From: Nitrospina sp052156635
GTDB lineage: Bacteria > Nitrospinota > Nitrospinia > Nitrospinales > Nitrospinaceae
Assembly (NCBI RefSeq): GCF_052156635.1
Contig: NZ_JBQKUO010000003.1
Location: forward strand, 372,001-436,000
Direction of reading: 5' to 3'
DNA: 64,000 bases
The notes beneath the pieces are model-generated. The model was not told the origin of the DNA and did not search any database. It was given only the letters and a program-made list of their open reading frames with translations. The translations under genes were made by a program, and so were the position numbers. Shown in pieces: positions 25,189 through 33,250 of the stretch; position 1 is the stretch's first letter; every line of letters begins with the position of its first letter.

Positions 25189-26223
25189 CTAACGAAGGAC
25201 AAGAAGATAATCCGTGATGTGCGTGGCGCGAAGCCCCTGGGTGGAAGCGAGAGCCCGAATGGCGCTTTGCGCCTGGTCCACATGGAACAGGCCGCTGACG
25301 GGTTGCTGTGCGGCGTGTTCGCGAAGGATCAACACGCGCCCGGGGAAATAGGCATCCAGCTTTTCAATGGCGTCGGCAAACGGCATTTCATCGATCACAA
25401 TCCTGCCTCGTGTCCACGGCAACACGGCATGCACATTCACATTTCGAACCGTCTGCGAGGGTGACCCCGATATGTATTCGACGGCTTGCCCGGCGGTCAG
25501 GTGCACCGCCCGCGGATTTTCCGCAACCGGCAGGGAGGATTGCGAGGGCGGGACCACCGCGACCTCGCCGCTCAGGACCGTCACTTCCAGACTTTCTTTC
25601 GAATGCGAAACGCCAAAACGCGTTCCCAATACTTCCACCACGCCCTGGCGGGTGGTGACGCGGAACGGTCGCGATGCGTCCCGGCGGACATCAAACAGCG
25701 CCTCGCCTTCCAGCAATTCGATGTGGCGCACGCCATTCTCGTAATGCACGTTCATGGCGGTGGCGGTATTGAGGTGCGCCGTCGACCCGTCCGGCAACTC
25801 CACCCGACGCAGCTCACCTTCCGCCGTGCGGTGATCCGCCAACCAGAGGAAGCCGAACTGCGCCCACAACACAAACAAACAGAAACAGGCGGCGGCCCAG
25901 CGAAACACGGCGAACGGATTTTTCGAGCGGGGGGACGAGAGGAGCGGGTCCACATCATTGGCAGGCCCCACCGCAGGCGCGGAGGAAACCGGTACAGGCG
26001 ACCCCGGCATGTCTGCGGCAAACGCCCCCCTCAGTGCTTCCAGCTCCTGCCACAGACGCCGTTCCCGGCGGAAGGCGTCCCGGTGCCTCGCATCCGCGTG
26101 CAACCATTTTTTAAAACGGCGGGCTTCCGACGGGGTCATTTCTCCCGAAGCCAGGCGCACCACCCACTGCCGCGCTTCCTGTGGAGATTCATCCGGTAGA
26201 GCTTTGCCTTTATCCGATACCAT
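25189..26223 (-). CDS. fecR: FecR-type anti-sigma / signal-transducing membrane protein
   Basis: 344 aa from ATG 26223; a GTG at 26235 is also open and neither has a clear Shine-Dalgarno. The cytoplasmic N domain (QWVVRLASGEMTPSEARRFKKWLHADARHRDAFRRERRLWQELEAL) is the DUF4880-like part that binds the sigma factor. One membrane helix (FRWAAACFCLFVLWAQFGFLWL) follows. The periplasmic FecR domain has VELPDGSTAHLNTATAMNVHYENGVRHIELLEGEALFDV and VLGTRFGVSHSKESLEVTVLSGEVAV. A C-terminal STN-like piece ends near ITDYLLVLR. It relays the receptor signal to FecI. Gene order is fecI, fecR, receptor. Confidence 0.93.
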   Translation of the reverse strand: MVSDKGKALPDESPQEARQWVVRLASGEMTPSEARRFKKWLHADARHRDAFRRERRLWQELEALRGAFAADMPGSPVPVSSAPAVGPANDVDPLLSSPRSKNPFAVFRWAAACFCLFVLWAQFGFLWLADHRTAEGELRRVELPDGSTAHLNTATAMNVHYENGVRHIELLEGEALFDVRRDASRPFRVTTRQGVVEVLGTRFGVSHSKESLEVTVLSGEVAVVPPSQSSLPVAENPRAVHLTAGQAVEYISGSPSQTVRNVNVHAVLPWTRGRIVIDEMPFADAIEKLDAYFPGRVLILREHAAQQPVSGLFHVDQAQSAIRALASTQGLRATHITDYLLVLR

Positions 26224-26323
26224 GTTTGCGCACACAAAAAGTATGAGCCGGAGTCACATACCTTCACCGGCGTTGATGATTTCAAAAACCTTCTGTAAAT
26301 AAGACGAATGAACCCATGTGTTG

Positions 26324-26875
26324 TCATACCCCCCTTGTGCGTTTTTTAAGTACTTCCAGCCGATCCCGGGTGGCGGCCAGGTGATCGAGCACCTTTCGGA
26401 TGTGTTTTTCGACGGTGGTGACCGACACCCCCACCTCTTCCGCAATGGCGCGCTGGGGCTTGCCCTCGAACCGGTTCAGGTAAAAAATCCGGCGGCTGAG
26501 CGGCGGCAGGTCCTGAACCGCTTTCTCGTACAGCTTCAATTCCCAGCGGGCCAGGACCACCCTTTCCGGGGTCACCTGGTTTTCAGTCCGGGTCAGAACG
26601 TCGCGGCACTCCCGAAGCAGCTCCGCCCGGCGGGCTTCAACACGGATGTGATCGGTGGCCAGGTTGGAAGCGATGCGGAACAGGTAGGCCCTGCAGTTTT
26701 CGATGCGGGTGGGGTTTTGAATTTTCAGGAGGCGAAGGTACAACTCCTGCACCATGTCGCGTGCCGCAAAGCCGCACTTCAGACGTTGGGATAAAAACCG
26801 GGTCAGGTCTCCCTGGTATTCATAGTAGGCCTCGAGCAAGGCCGAACGATCCATTTGTCCCGATTGCAATCCCAT
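26324..26875 (-). CDS. fecI: ECF sigma factor, FecI type
   Basis: About 183 aa from the ATG at 26875; 26854 is equally possible, and the frame is open to 26977 without a Shine-Dalgarno. Region 2 reads YQGDLTRFLSQRLKCGFAARDMVQELYLRLLKIQNP and CRAYLFRIASNLATDHIR. Region 4 reads LPPLSRRIFYLNRFEGKPQRAIAEEVGVSVTTVEKHIRKVLDHL, with VTTVEKHI as the recognition helix typical of iron-starvation sigma factors. Starting at 26875 keeps the Fur-box-like site at 26989-27007 upstream. It should direct transcription of the receptor gene when FecR is signalled. Confidence 0.92.
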   Translation of the reverse strand: MGLQSGQMDRSALLEAYYEYQGDLTRFLSQRLKCGFAARDMVQELYLRLLKIQNPTRIENCRAYLFRIASNLATDHIRVEARRAELLRECRDVLTRTENQVTPERVVLARWELKLYEKAVQDLPPLSRRIFYLNRFEGKPQRAIAEEVGVSVTTVEKHIRKVLDHLAATRDRLEVLKKRTRGV

Positions 26876-26988
26876 GCGATCCGATTCTGTCCCCGGTACC
26901 AACCCAGGCCGGGCGGGGCAAAAGAAGAATCCTCGGTTGGAGCCACCCTCCTCCATACGCAAGGATTCAGCAGTCACTTCTTGAAAAT

Positions 26989-27007
26989 AATAATGGATTT
27001 CATTTTC
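26989..27007. promoter_or_regulatory. Fur-box-like site upstream of fecI
   Basis: AATAATGGATTTCATTTTC agrees with the 19-base Fur consensus (GATAATGATAATCATTATC) at about 13 of 19 positions, counted by eye. It is embedded in a larger inverted repeat GAAAAT ... ATTTTC. It lies about 115 bases upstream of the preferred fecI start. Iron repression of fecI by Fur is the established pattern for this regulatory family. Confidence 0.6.
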
Positions 27008-27139
27008 AATATAAACCGGGGAAAGTCAACCCTAATCCCCAAATATCGGCTTGCCGGATTCCCACCCCGTCAGCCAACTTTTGTAATGTTTTAAAAGTTA
27101 ACTATTTAGGCCTGTGGTGAAGGAATGAGCCCAAGGTAT

Positions 27140-27158
27140 AATAATGACTTTCATTTTC
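27140..27158. promoter_or_regulatory. Fur-box-like site upstream of exbB, overlapping a putative promoter
   Basis: AATAATGACTTTCATTTTC matches the Fur consensus at about 14 of 19 positions. It covers a possible -35 element TTTCAT (27149-27154), followed after 17 bases by a possible -10 TAGTAT (27172-27177) facing exbB. Bound Fur would block this promoter. The distance to exbB at 27430 is about 270 bases, leaving a long leader in which I see no gene. Confidence 0.6.
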
Positions 27159-27177
27159 ATTAGTTTTTAAGTAGTAT

Positions 27178-27429
27178 TATGAGAACGAATTTCAAAAATA
27201 TTTTCATTTTGACGTCAGGGTCCCGGCCCTCTCATTCGTCTTACTTTATATGTATAGAGGAGCGTCTTGCCCTGTGTTTCGCGGGTGGATGCAGAGGGGA
27301 AGCATTCAAAAATATTCCCTGTTCCGATAAAAGGATTCCGCGTAATCACCGGATGCACATCGGGAGGCCGGCTTGTTCTCGCGCTCCGGCTTTTCAATGA
27401 TTCTCGAGTAGAAAGTGACAGGAGGTTGA
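27178..27429 (+). other. Leader / untranslated region before exbB
   Basis: Together with the two Fur-like sites this completes the roughly 550-base gap between fecI and exbB. The left part is AT-rich; GC rises toward exbB. Short open frames at 27179-27400 and 27215-27475 have no motif and no convincing Shine-Dalgarno. AGGAGG at 27419-27424 is the exbB ribosome-binding site. Confidence 0.4.
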
Positions 27430-28155
27430 ATGGATCCCGCACAAACCAAAGCCGCAGTGGAGGGCACCACTCCAATACTGGAGTTGATCGGCAAGGGTGG
27501 GGTCCTCATGATTCCCATCATCCTCTGTTCCGTGATCGCGCTGGCGCTGATCATCGAGCGGCTGATCTTTTTCTACTCCAACCAGCAAAGTCCGGAAAAG
27601 ATGCAGAAGGTTTTCAAGACATTGTTTCTTGAAGGCAACAACATCTTTGCCCGCTCGCACGAACAGCCGCCCGGTCCTGCCGGACGCCTTCTGCAGGTGG
27701 CGCGGAACTGCTTTCATTATCCCAAGTGGAAATTCGAGGAAGCGCTGACACTGGCCGGGCAGGAAGAACTGAGTCGAATGAGCAAAAACCTGCGCGCGCT
27801 GGAAGTCATCGCCGCAATCGCTCCCCTGCTGGGCCTGCTGGGTACCGTAGTCGGCATGATTCAGGCATTCGGCAAGGTCGCCCAGCACAAGAACCAGATC
27901 GACCCCAGCATTCTGGCCGGAGGTATCTGGGAAGCGTTGATGACAACGGCCGCGGGCCTCGCCGTCGCCATTCCGGTGATGGTGATGCTTCATTACTTCG
28001 ACCGCCGAATGGAGACCATGTCGTTCCTGCTGGAGAAGTTCGGCCTGCACCTGGTGCATCAGTGGGACGACACCAAGGAAAAAGCGCGGGCCAAAAGCGC
28101 CAACATTGAAAAAGAACCCGGCGAACGGCGCATGGCCAATGCACCGGGGAAATGA
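27430..28155 (+). CDS. exbB: ExbB / TolQ / MotA-family proton channel protein
   Basis: 241 aa. The first helix is GGVLMIPIILCSVIALALIIERLIFFY, a cytoplasmic domain follows, then two helices with the family signature. That signature is ALEVIAAIAPLLGLLGTVVGMIQAFGKVA (GLLGTVxGMIxxF) and LAGGIWEALMTTAAGLAVAIPVMVMLHYF. It forms the pentameric inner-membrane channel that converts proton flow into TonB motion. AGGAGG precedes the ATG by five bases. The protein is first in an exbB-exbD-tonB operon facing away from fecI. Confidence 0.93.
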   Translation: MDPAQTKAAVEGTTPILELIGKGGVLMIPIILCSVIALALIIERLIFFYSNQQSPEKMQKVFKTLFLEGNNIFARSHEQPPGPAGRLLQVARNCFHYPKWKFEEALTLAGQEELSRMSKNLRALEVIAAIAPLLGLLGTVVGMIQAFGKVAQHKNQIDPSILAGGIWEALMTTAAGLAVAIPVMVMLHYFDRRMETMSFLLEKFGLHLVHQWDDTKEKARAKSANIEKEPGERRMANAPGK

Positions 28156-28173
28156 GTCTGCGAGAAGATAATC

Positions 28174-28590
28174 ATGGTCAGCCTTAAAGTCCAACCCCGA
28201 AAGAATAAAGGGCTCGATATCGCGCCGCTGGTCGATATCGTTTTTCTTCTCCTGATCTTTTTCATGCTGACGTCCACCTTCATCCGGCAGGAGGGCATGG
28301 ACATCGAGCTGCCCAGGGCGGAGTCCAGTGAGTCCTTCGACATGAAGTCGATCAAGATTCAGGTGCAGGAGGACGGGGCCTTGATGGCGGGCGACAAAAA
28401 AGTTGAGTTTGAAGAACTCCGCTCGATTATTGGATCGGCGGTGGAGAAGGATTCGTCGGTGCCCATCATCATCGAGGCCGACAAGAAAACCGATTTCGAC
28501 ATGTTCGCGAAGATCCTCGATCTGGCGCGACTGCTGGGAGCCAGCAACATCGTGATTGCAACCGATCCACTGGAGTCCACTTCATCATGA
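28174..28590 (+). CDS. exbD: ExbD / TolR-family biopolymer transport protein
   Basis: 138 aa. A single N-terminal helix (GLDIAPLVDIVFLLLIFFMLTSTFI) contains the essential membrane Asp in PLVDIVFLLLIFF. A periplasmic domain follows, with VQEDGALMAGDKKVEFEEL and IIIEADKKTDFDMFAKILDLARLLGASNIVIATD, as in ExbD/TolR. It sits inside the ExbB pentamer as the rotating or proton-binding dimer. The stop overlaps the tonB start by four bases (ATGA). Confidence 0.93.
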   Translation: MVSLKVQPRKNKGLDIAPLVDIVFLLLIFFMLTSTFIRQEGMDIELPRAESSESFDMKSIKIQVQEDGALMAGDKKVEFEELRSIIGSAVEKDSSVPIIIEADKKTDFDMFAKILDLARLLGASNIVIATDPLESTSS

Positions 28591-29570
28591 ACGCAGAAGT
28601 CCTGGAGACCCGATACCCCGCACACCTGCCCGTAACCGCATCGGTGGTGGTTCACCTCCTGCTGGCGTGGATGATCTGGCAACAGGACATCACTTTCAAA
28701 CTCGAACCGAAACCGGAGCCGAAAGTGAAGGTGCACGTCGCGCCCAAACCGCCGCCCCCTCCCCCGCCTCCGGCGCAGACCCAGCCCGATGCGGTGAAAC
28801 CCGTCGCCCAGAAGGCGGTGACGCCTCCGCAGAAGACCGTGCCCAAAAAGCCGGTGACTCCGCCGACGCCGCAACCGATGAAAGCGGTTCAGACCCAGCA
28901 GGTGAAAGCCAAGGTGCCGCCGCCTCCGGCGAGCATGCAACCCATTCAACAGGAAGTCGCCACGCACAAACCGCAGACGCCGACGTTCGCACGGGCGGTA
29001 CGACACACCCCGATTGAGGCCACGTTCAAGACCCCGGTGTCCACGGTGCCGGTTCAATCCAGGATGACACCGACCACCGCCGTGTTGAAAACACCGGTCA
29101 GGACGGACATTCCGCCGAAAGCACAGACGGTGAAGGCGCAGGCCCCGGTGAAAGTGGATGAAATGATTGAAGATGCGGCGGAACCCATCCAGACCGCCAG
29201 CCTCAACATGCCGGCTTTGCAAAAAACCGGACCGGTTGAAAAAGTCAAGTTCAGCGGCAACGGACCGGATTTGAAGAAGGCTCTGGACGAGTTCAACAGC
29301 GCCATCTGGGGGCAGATCCTGCAGGCCAAGTATTATCCCAAGATGGCACGCATCCGCCGCCTGGAAGGACAGCCTGTGGTAAAATTCACTATAGAAAAGG
29401 ATGGTTCCCTGAGTCACATCGCCATCAACAATTCATCCAATCATGAAATACTGGACAGTGCGGCGCTCAAAACCATCCGCAACGCGGCCCCGTTCCCGAC
29501 CATTCCGGAAATCCTGAACGAAGAACGGATGGTCCTGGAAATTCCCATTTCATTTATCCTGAACCAATAA
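28587..29570 (+). CDS. tonB: TonB energy transducer
   Basis: 327 aa. It has a short cytoplasmic N-terminus, one helix (LPVTASVVVHLLLAWMIWQ) with the conserved Ser-Val-Val-His pattern in SVVVHLLLA, and a long Pro/Lys-rich spacer (about residues 38-170, including a PPPPPPPP run) that crosses the periplasm. The C-terminal TonB domain is present (QAKYYPKMARIRRLEGQPVVKFTIEKDGSLSHIAINNSSNHEILDSAALKTIRNAAPFP). The YYP-x-x-A-R motif contacts TonB boxes of receptors. It serves the two receptors in this window and others. Confidence 0.94.
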   Translation: MNAEVLETRYPAHLPVTASVVVHLLLAWMIWQQDITFKLEPKPEPKVKVHVAPKPPPPPPPPAQTQPDAVKPVAQKAVTPPQKTVPKKPVTPPTPQPMKAVQTQQVKAKVPPPPASMQPIQQEVATHKPQTPTFARAVRHTPIEATFKTPVSTVPVQSRMTPTTAVLKTPVRTDIPPKAQTVKAQAPVKVDEMIEDAAEPIQTASLNMPALQKTGPVEKVKFSGNGPDLKKALDEFNSAIWGQILQAKYYPKMARIRRLEGQPVVKFTIEKDGSLSHIAINNSSNHEILDSAALKTIRNAAPFPTIPEILNEERMVLEIPISFILNQ

Positions 29571-29574
29571 AACC

Positions 29575-30300
29575 ATGAAAAGATCGATCCATTTCCCCGC
29601 TCTGGCAGCTTTCATCCTCATCACCACTCCCGCATGGGCGGAAGTGCACGAGATCGACTCCGATTTCGACGGCAAGGTGGACCAGTGGCAACACCTGTCG
29701 AAAAACGGCAAGCCGGAAAAGGTGGAGTTTGACAAAAGCGGCGACGGCAAACCGGACCAGGTGGAATACTACGATAAGAACGGAGCCCGCATCCGGGTCG
29801 AGTTCGACCGCAACCACGATGGCAAAATGGATCAGTTCCAGCACTACTCCGCTTCGGGCGCGATTGAAAAAATGGAACTGGACTCCAATTACTCAGGCAA
29901 GATCGATTGGACGGAATTTTACAACGGCCAGGGCAAGCTGAACAAAGCCGTTCGCGATGAGAACGGCGACGGCAAACCGGACCAGTGGCAGTTCTTCAAT
30001 GCTTCGGAAAAACTGGAGCGCATTGAATACGACACCAATGCAGACGGCCAGGTGGACCGCTGGGATCTTCTGAACGGTTCCGGAAAAATTCATGAATCTT
30101 CATTCGACACCAACGGCAACGGCAAGCCCGACCAGTGGCAGTTCTTCAACAGCTCCGAGGTGATGGAGAAGGTGGGATTCGACACCAACGGCAACGGCAA
30201 GGCCGACCAGTGGCAGATTTACGGGCCGGACGCCAGGGTGGTCCGCGTGGAGATCGACCGCAACCACGACGGCAAACCCGACCAGGTGATCAACAAGTAG
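29575..30300 (+). CDS. Secreted protein of nine Asp-rich calcium-loop-like repeats, in the tonB operon
   Basis: 241 aa. Signal peptide MKRSIHFPALAAFILITTPAWA is followed by nine copies of a motif D-x-(D/N)-x-(D/N/S)-G-(K/Q)-x-D-x, for example DKSGDGKPDQV, DRNHDGKMDQF, DTNGNGKPDQW. They are mostly about 24 residues apart and separated by short beta-like stretches (WQFFNSSEVMEKVGF). The loops resemble EF-hand/dockerin or thrombospondin type 3 calcium loops, but no EF-hand helices flank them, so they probably form a repetitive beta array. The ATG is four bases after the tonB stop, with no separate Shine-Dalgarno, pointing to translational coupling. Function is unknown; a periplasmic or cell-surface Ca2+-dependent role is inference. 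Confidence 0.8.
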   Translation: MKRSIHFPALAAFILITTPAWAEVHEIDSDFDGKVDQWQHLSKNGKPEKVEFDKSGDGKPDQVEYYDKNGARIRVEFDRNHDGKMDQFQHYSASGAIEKMELDSNYSGKIDWTEFYNGQGKLNKAVRDENGDGKPDQWQFFNASEKLERIEYDTNADGQVDRWDLLNGSGKIHESSFDTNGNGKPDQWQFFNSSEVMEKVGFDTNGNGKADQWQIYGPDARVVRVEIDRNHDGKPDQVINK

Positions 30301-30462
30301 CCGCTTTCTTCCTTTACGCTGCCGGACCCGTTTTCCTCAGGCTTCGGTACCACGGGTTCCCCCTTCCCCTCACCCCCCTGCTTCACATTAGAGACGCAGG
30401 CCTCGATTTATCGATTAAAATATCAAGGTGCCTGTTCCCTGAAATCCAGTTACTGAATTGGT

Positions 30463-31002
30463 ATGTTCCTCAAATTTGAAACTGCATTCAAACGAAACCG
30501 GGTTTACCGGGATGTGCGGGTTTTGTTTTATCCCGTCGCCCTGGTGGGGCTGTGGTTCATGGCCATCGCCGTATTCAATCCGGAAGGCACCCGCGGCGAC
30601 GCGGTGACCATTTTCCTGATGGGCCTGGGAGTGCCGCTGTTTCTCGGATACATACTGCGCTGGCTGCTGCATGGTTCCATCACCCTGGATGATAAACGCG
30701 GTGTGCTTGAATTTTCCGAAAGCTGGAATTTGAACCGGCCCCAGTGGAGCGTGCGCCGGGACGAGATTGACCGGGTGGGTATGAAATATTACAGCCCCGG
30801 GGCGGGAAACCATCTTACCAGCAACGGAGGGTACCGTCTGGAGCTGGGTGTGCGTCGGGGCGGCCGCTTCGAAAACAGGATCCTCGATCTGTTTTTTCCC
30901 GATTACAGGGACTGCGAAAAAGCCGCAAAGTGGATCGGACGGTTTGCCGGGCGGCCCGCCTATGACGATGAAAACAACCTCGTCTACGAGCCGGATACCT
31001 GA
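30463..31002 (+). CDS. Unknown membrane-anchored protein, possible bacterial PH-like domain
   Basis: 179 aa. Two adjacent hydrophobic helices (about residues 23-65: VLFYPVALVGLWFMAIAVF and AVTIFLMGLGVPLFLGYILRWLL) are followed by a soluble beta-rich domain. That domain begins GSITLDDKRGVLEFSESWNLNRPQWSVRRDEIDRVGMKYY and ends DYRDCEKAAKWIGRFAG. The layout (helix pair, then a beta sheet with a terminal helix) resembles YdbS/bPH-type proteins, but I cannot name it. The start has only a weak ribosome-binding site. It is separate from the tonB operon by about 160 bases. Confidence 0.65.
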   Translation: MFLKFETAFKRNRVYRDVRVLFYPVALVGLWFMAIAVFNPEGTRGDAVTIFLMGLGVPLFLGYILRWLLHGSITLDDKRGVLEFSESWNLNRPQWSVRRDEIDRVGMKYYSPGAGNHLTSNGGYRLELGVRRGGRFENRILDLFFPDYRDCEKAAKWIGRFAGRPAYDDENNLVYEPDT

Positions 31003-31069
31003 CAGACCCGGCCCGCCCTGCTTTCGGTCAAATCAGGCCGGCTGCAAAGGCCCGCGAAAAACCGTGTTC

Positions 31070-32233
31070 TCACTGAAACATTTCCCTTCCCGCCACCTTC
31101 ACCCGCAACGGTTCCTTTAAATTTTTATTCTTGTGATAACTGCGGATCATTTGCACGCTTTCCTGCGTCATGGCGTGACCCGCACTGGCAATCCGGAAGT
31201 CTTCTTCATCGACAAGGTCCTGCAGCAAAATCATGCCCGCATGCAGATCCTTGACGGCAACAGATTTTTCTTTTTCGGACGGCATTTCCTTTTCGATTCT
31301 TGCGAGAGTCTGGATCAGTTCCGGCGAATAGATGTGCGGTTCGCCGGCCAGGACGGAGATCACTTCAGACGGCCTCTCTCCCTTGAACACCTTCATGTCG
31401 AAAGCAATCGCCACCTTCAGGATTTGTCCGCCCAGCTGGACCGGATCCAGGAGGTCCGGCGGCCCTTCGTGCAACTGCGGGTTGAACGGATCCAGCTGAT
31501 GCAGCACCATGCCCGCCACCTCGTCCAGGCCGGGGATCCCCCGTATCAGGTCCGCCCCCACCGCAGGATGGGACTGGAACAGGGCCTGTTCGCTTTTTGA
31601 AATGATTTCTTCCTTGAATACTTTTTTCAGCAAATGAATGGGCAGGGCAACACAGCCGATATTGGAAAGCAGCGCCGCCGTTTCAAACCGCCAGATATTC
31701 TCCAGTTGCATGTACTCCGCCATCCTGCGCACCAGCTTTTTGATGCGGCAGGCCTGGTTGAAAGCCAAAGGGTTGGTCATCGAGAGGGTCTGGGCCATCA
31801 ATTGAATGGAACCCAGCAGGGTTTGCGACAATAGACTTTCCAGGCGACTGGAGGTCTCCTGCAACCTCAGGTGCGTTTCCACCCGGGCGCGGATGATCAC
31901 CGACTGTATGGGTTTCTGGATGTAGTCCACCCCTCCCATCTCCAGGGCCCGCACTTCATCCATCTCGTCCTTGGACCCGGTAATGAAAATGACGGGAATC
32001 ATTTTATGCGGCAGCTGATCCTTCAATTGCTGGCACACCTGGTATCCGTCCATACCGGGCATTTTGATGTCCAGCAATATAAGGTCCGGAGGGGTTCTTG
32101 AAAAAACGATATCCAATGCCTTCGGCCCGTTTGTGGAAACCTTGACCACATACTCGTTCTTCAGGATTTCCACAAGCGCATCGATGATTTCAGGTGAATC
32201 GTCCACGACGAGGATCTGCTTTTTCGCTATCAT
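31070..32233 (-). CDS. Response regulator with degenerate HD-GYP-like output domain
   Basis: 387 aa from ATG 32233, which has GAAGGATGG about eight bases upstream; an earlier in-frame ATG at 32257 lacks one. The receiver is complete (LVVDDSPEI, LILLDIKMPGMDGYQV, PVIFITG, YIQKPI). The C-terminal part follows the HD-GYP layout but the catalytic residues are lost. LLSNIGCVALPIHLLKK stands where LLHDIGKIGVPD is expected; HPAVGADLIRGIPGLDEVAGMVLHQLDPFN replaces the HHE and GYP motifs. It probably has no c-di-GMP phosphodiesterase activity and acts by binding. Its stop lies 68 bases beyond the convergent unknown gene. Confidence 0.82.
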   Translation of the reverse strand: MIAKKQILVVDDSPEIIDALVEILKNEYVVKVSTNGPKALDIVFSRTPPDLILLDIKMPGMDGYQVCQQLKDQLPHKMIPVIFITGSKDEMDEVRALEMGGVDYIQKPIQSVIIRARVETHLRLQETSSRLESLLSQTLLGSIQLMAQTLSMTNPLAFNQACRIKKLVRRMAEYMQLENIWRFETAALLSNIGCVALPIHLLKKVFKEEIISKSEQALFQSHPAVGADLIRGIPGLDEVAGMVLHQLDPFNPQLHEGPPDLLDPVQLGGQILKVAIAFDMKVFKGERPSEVISVLAGEPHIYSPELIQTLARIEKEMPSEKEKSVAVKDLHAGMILLQDLVDEEDFRIASAGHAMTQESVQMIRSYHKNKNLKEPLRVKVAGREMFQ

Positions 32234-32266
32234 TTGAGACCATCCTTCATCCATCATTTAAAATTG

Positions 32267-33250
32267 CTAAATTGAAACCACTGTGTTCCTTCCATTTTTT
32301 TTGGCTTCATACAGGTTCTGGTCCGCCCGGTGTAGAAATTGTTCCATGGTTTCCTTCCCATCGAACTGCACCACACCGAAACTCATGGTGAGTTTGATTT
32401 CCCGGTCCTCCATGCAAATGGTTTCCGCCTCGATTTTACTGCGCATGCGGTCTGCGACATGAGTCGCCCCCTCCAGATCGGTTTCCGGCAGCAAAACCAG
32501 AAACTCCTCCCCGCCCCAACGCGCGGCGGTATCGTGACTCCGGAGGTTGATGGAAATGATGCTGGAAACTTTTTTCAAAGCCTCGTCCCCGGTCAAATGA
32601 CCGTGGTCATCATTCACCTTCTTGAAATGATCGATGTCCGCCACAATACAGGAAACCGGTTTGCCGTTTCTCATGGAACGCTTCCTTTCGATCTCCAGTT
32701 TTTCCTTCATGTCCCGGCGGTTGGACAACCCCGTCAGCTGGTCTCGCCTCGCCAGCTCGTCGAGAATCTGGTTGGCCCGCTTCAACTCCTTGATCATTTG
32801 TTTGTTCTTTTTGAGGAGGCACCTCATCTGGACATGAGTGCGGACCCGCGCCCTGGCAATTTTGGGGTTGAAGGGTTTCTGGATGAAGTCCACCGCTCCC
32901 AGGTCCAGGGCCTGCACCTCATCCATTTCGCCGTCCCGGGCCGTGATGAAGATCACGGGAATATCGCGGGTGGCGTCCTGGCTTTTCAGTTTGCGGCAGA
33001 CTTCAAACCCGTCCATCCCCGGCATCATGACATCGAGGAGAATCAGGTCCGGCGGCTCATTGGCATTGGCAATCTCCAACGCCTTGTGCCCGTCCAGCGC
33101 CACCTTGATCCGGTATTCCGGCTCAAGGATGCCGGTCAACACATCAATGTTTTCCGGACGATCGTCCACCACCAGCACCCAGGCTTCATTCAGCAAACGG
33201 TCCAACGTCGCCCTCCTGGCATTGTTTGTTTTTTTCCGAAATAATTTCAT
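32267..33250 (-). CDS. Response regulator with diguanylate cyclase (REC-GGDEF)
   Basis: About 327 aa from the ATG at 33250; the frame opens at 33271. Receiver: VLVVDDRPENIDVL, phospho-Asp in LILLDVMMPGMDGFEVC, K in DFIQKPF. A coiled linker (KKNKQMIKELKRANQILDELARRDQLTGLSNRRDMKEKLEIE) joins it to GGDEF, including the DQLTGLxNRR entry motif. The active-site signature is GGEEF (AARWGGEEFLVLLPETD), fully catalytic in known cyclases. Upstream of it RMRSKIEAE rather than RxxD is seen at the I-site position, so product inhibition may be weak. It makes c-di-GMP. The start lies about 65 bases inside the 3' end of the hybrid kinase gene upstream, so the two are coupled. Confidence 0.9.
   Translation of the reverse strand: MKLFRKKTNNARRATLDRLLNEAWVLVVDDRPENIDVLTGILEPEYRIKVALDGHKALEIANANEPPDLILLDVMMPGMDGFEVCRKLKSQDATRDIPVIFITARDGEMDEVQALDLGAVDFIQKPFNPKIARARVRTHVQMRCLLKKNKQMIKELKRANQILDELARRDQLTGLSNRRDMKEKLEIERKRSMRNGKPVSCIVADIDHFKKVNDDHGHLTGDEALKKVSSIISINLRSHDTAARWGGEEFLVLLPETDLEGATHVADRMRSKIEAETICMEDREIKLTMSFGVVQFDGKETMEQFLHRADQNLYEAKKNGRNTVVSI

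Noticed and set aside
26236..27429. Possible insertion sequence or attachment sites around the iron island
   Set aside because: No transposase or integrase, no flanking direct repeats and no tRNA gene were found near it.
29600..30295. Periodic DNA repeats considered as a CRISPR array
   Set aside because: The periodicity is in frame and encodes Asp-rich protein repeats; there are no constant repeats with unique spacers and no cas genes in the window.
31070..32233. Reading the output domain as HDOD
   Set aside because: The order of motifs and spacing follows HD-GYP more closely (LLSNIG in place of LLHDIG, then HPAVGADLI), although the distinction is not certain.
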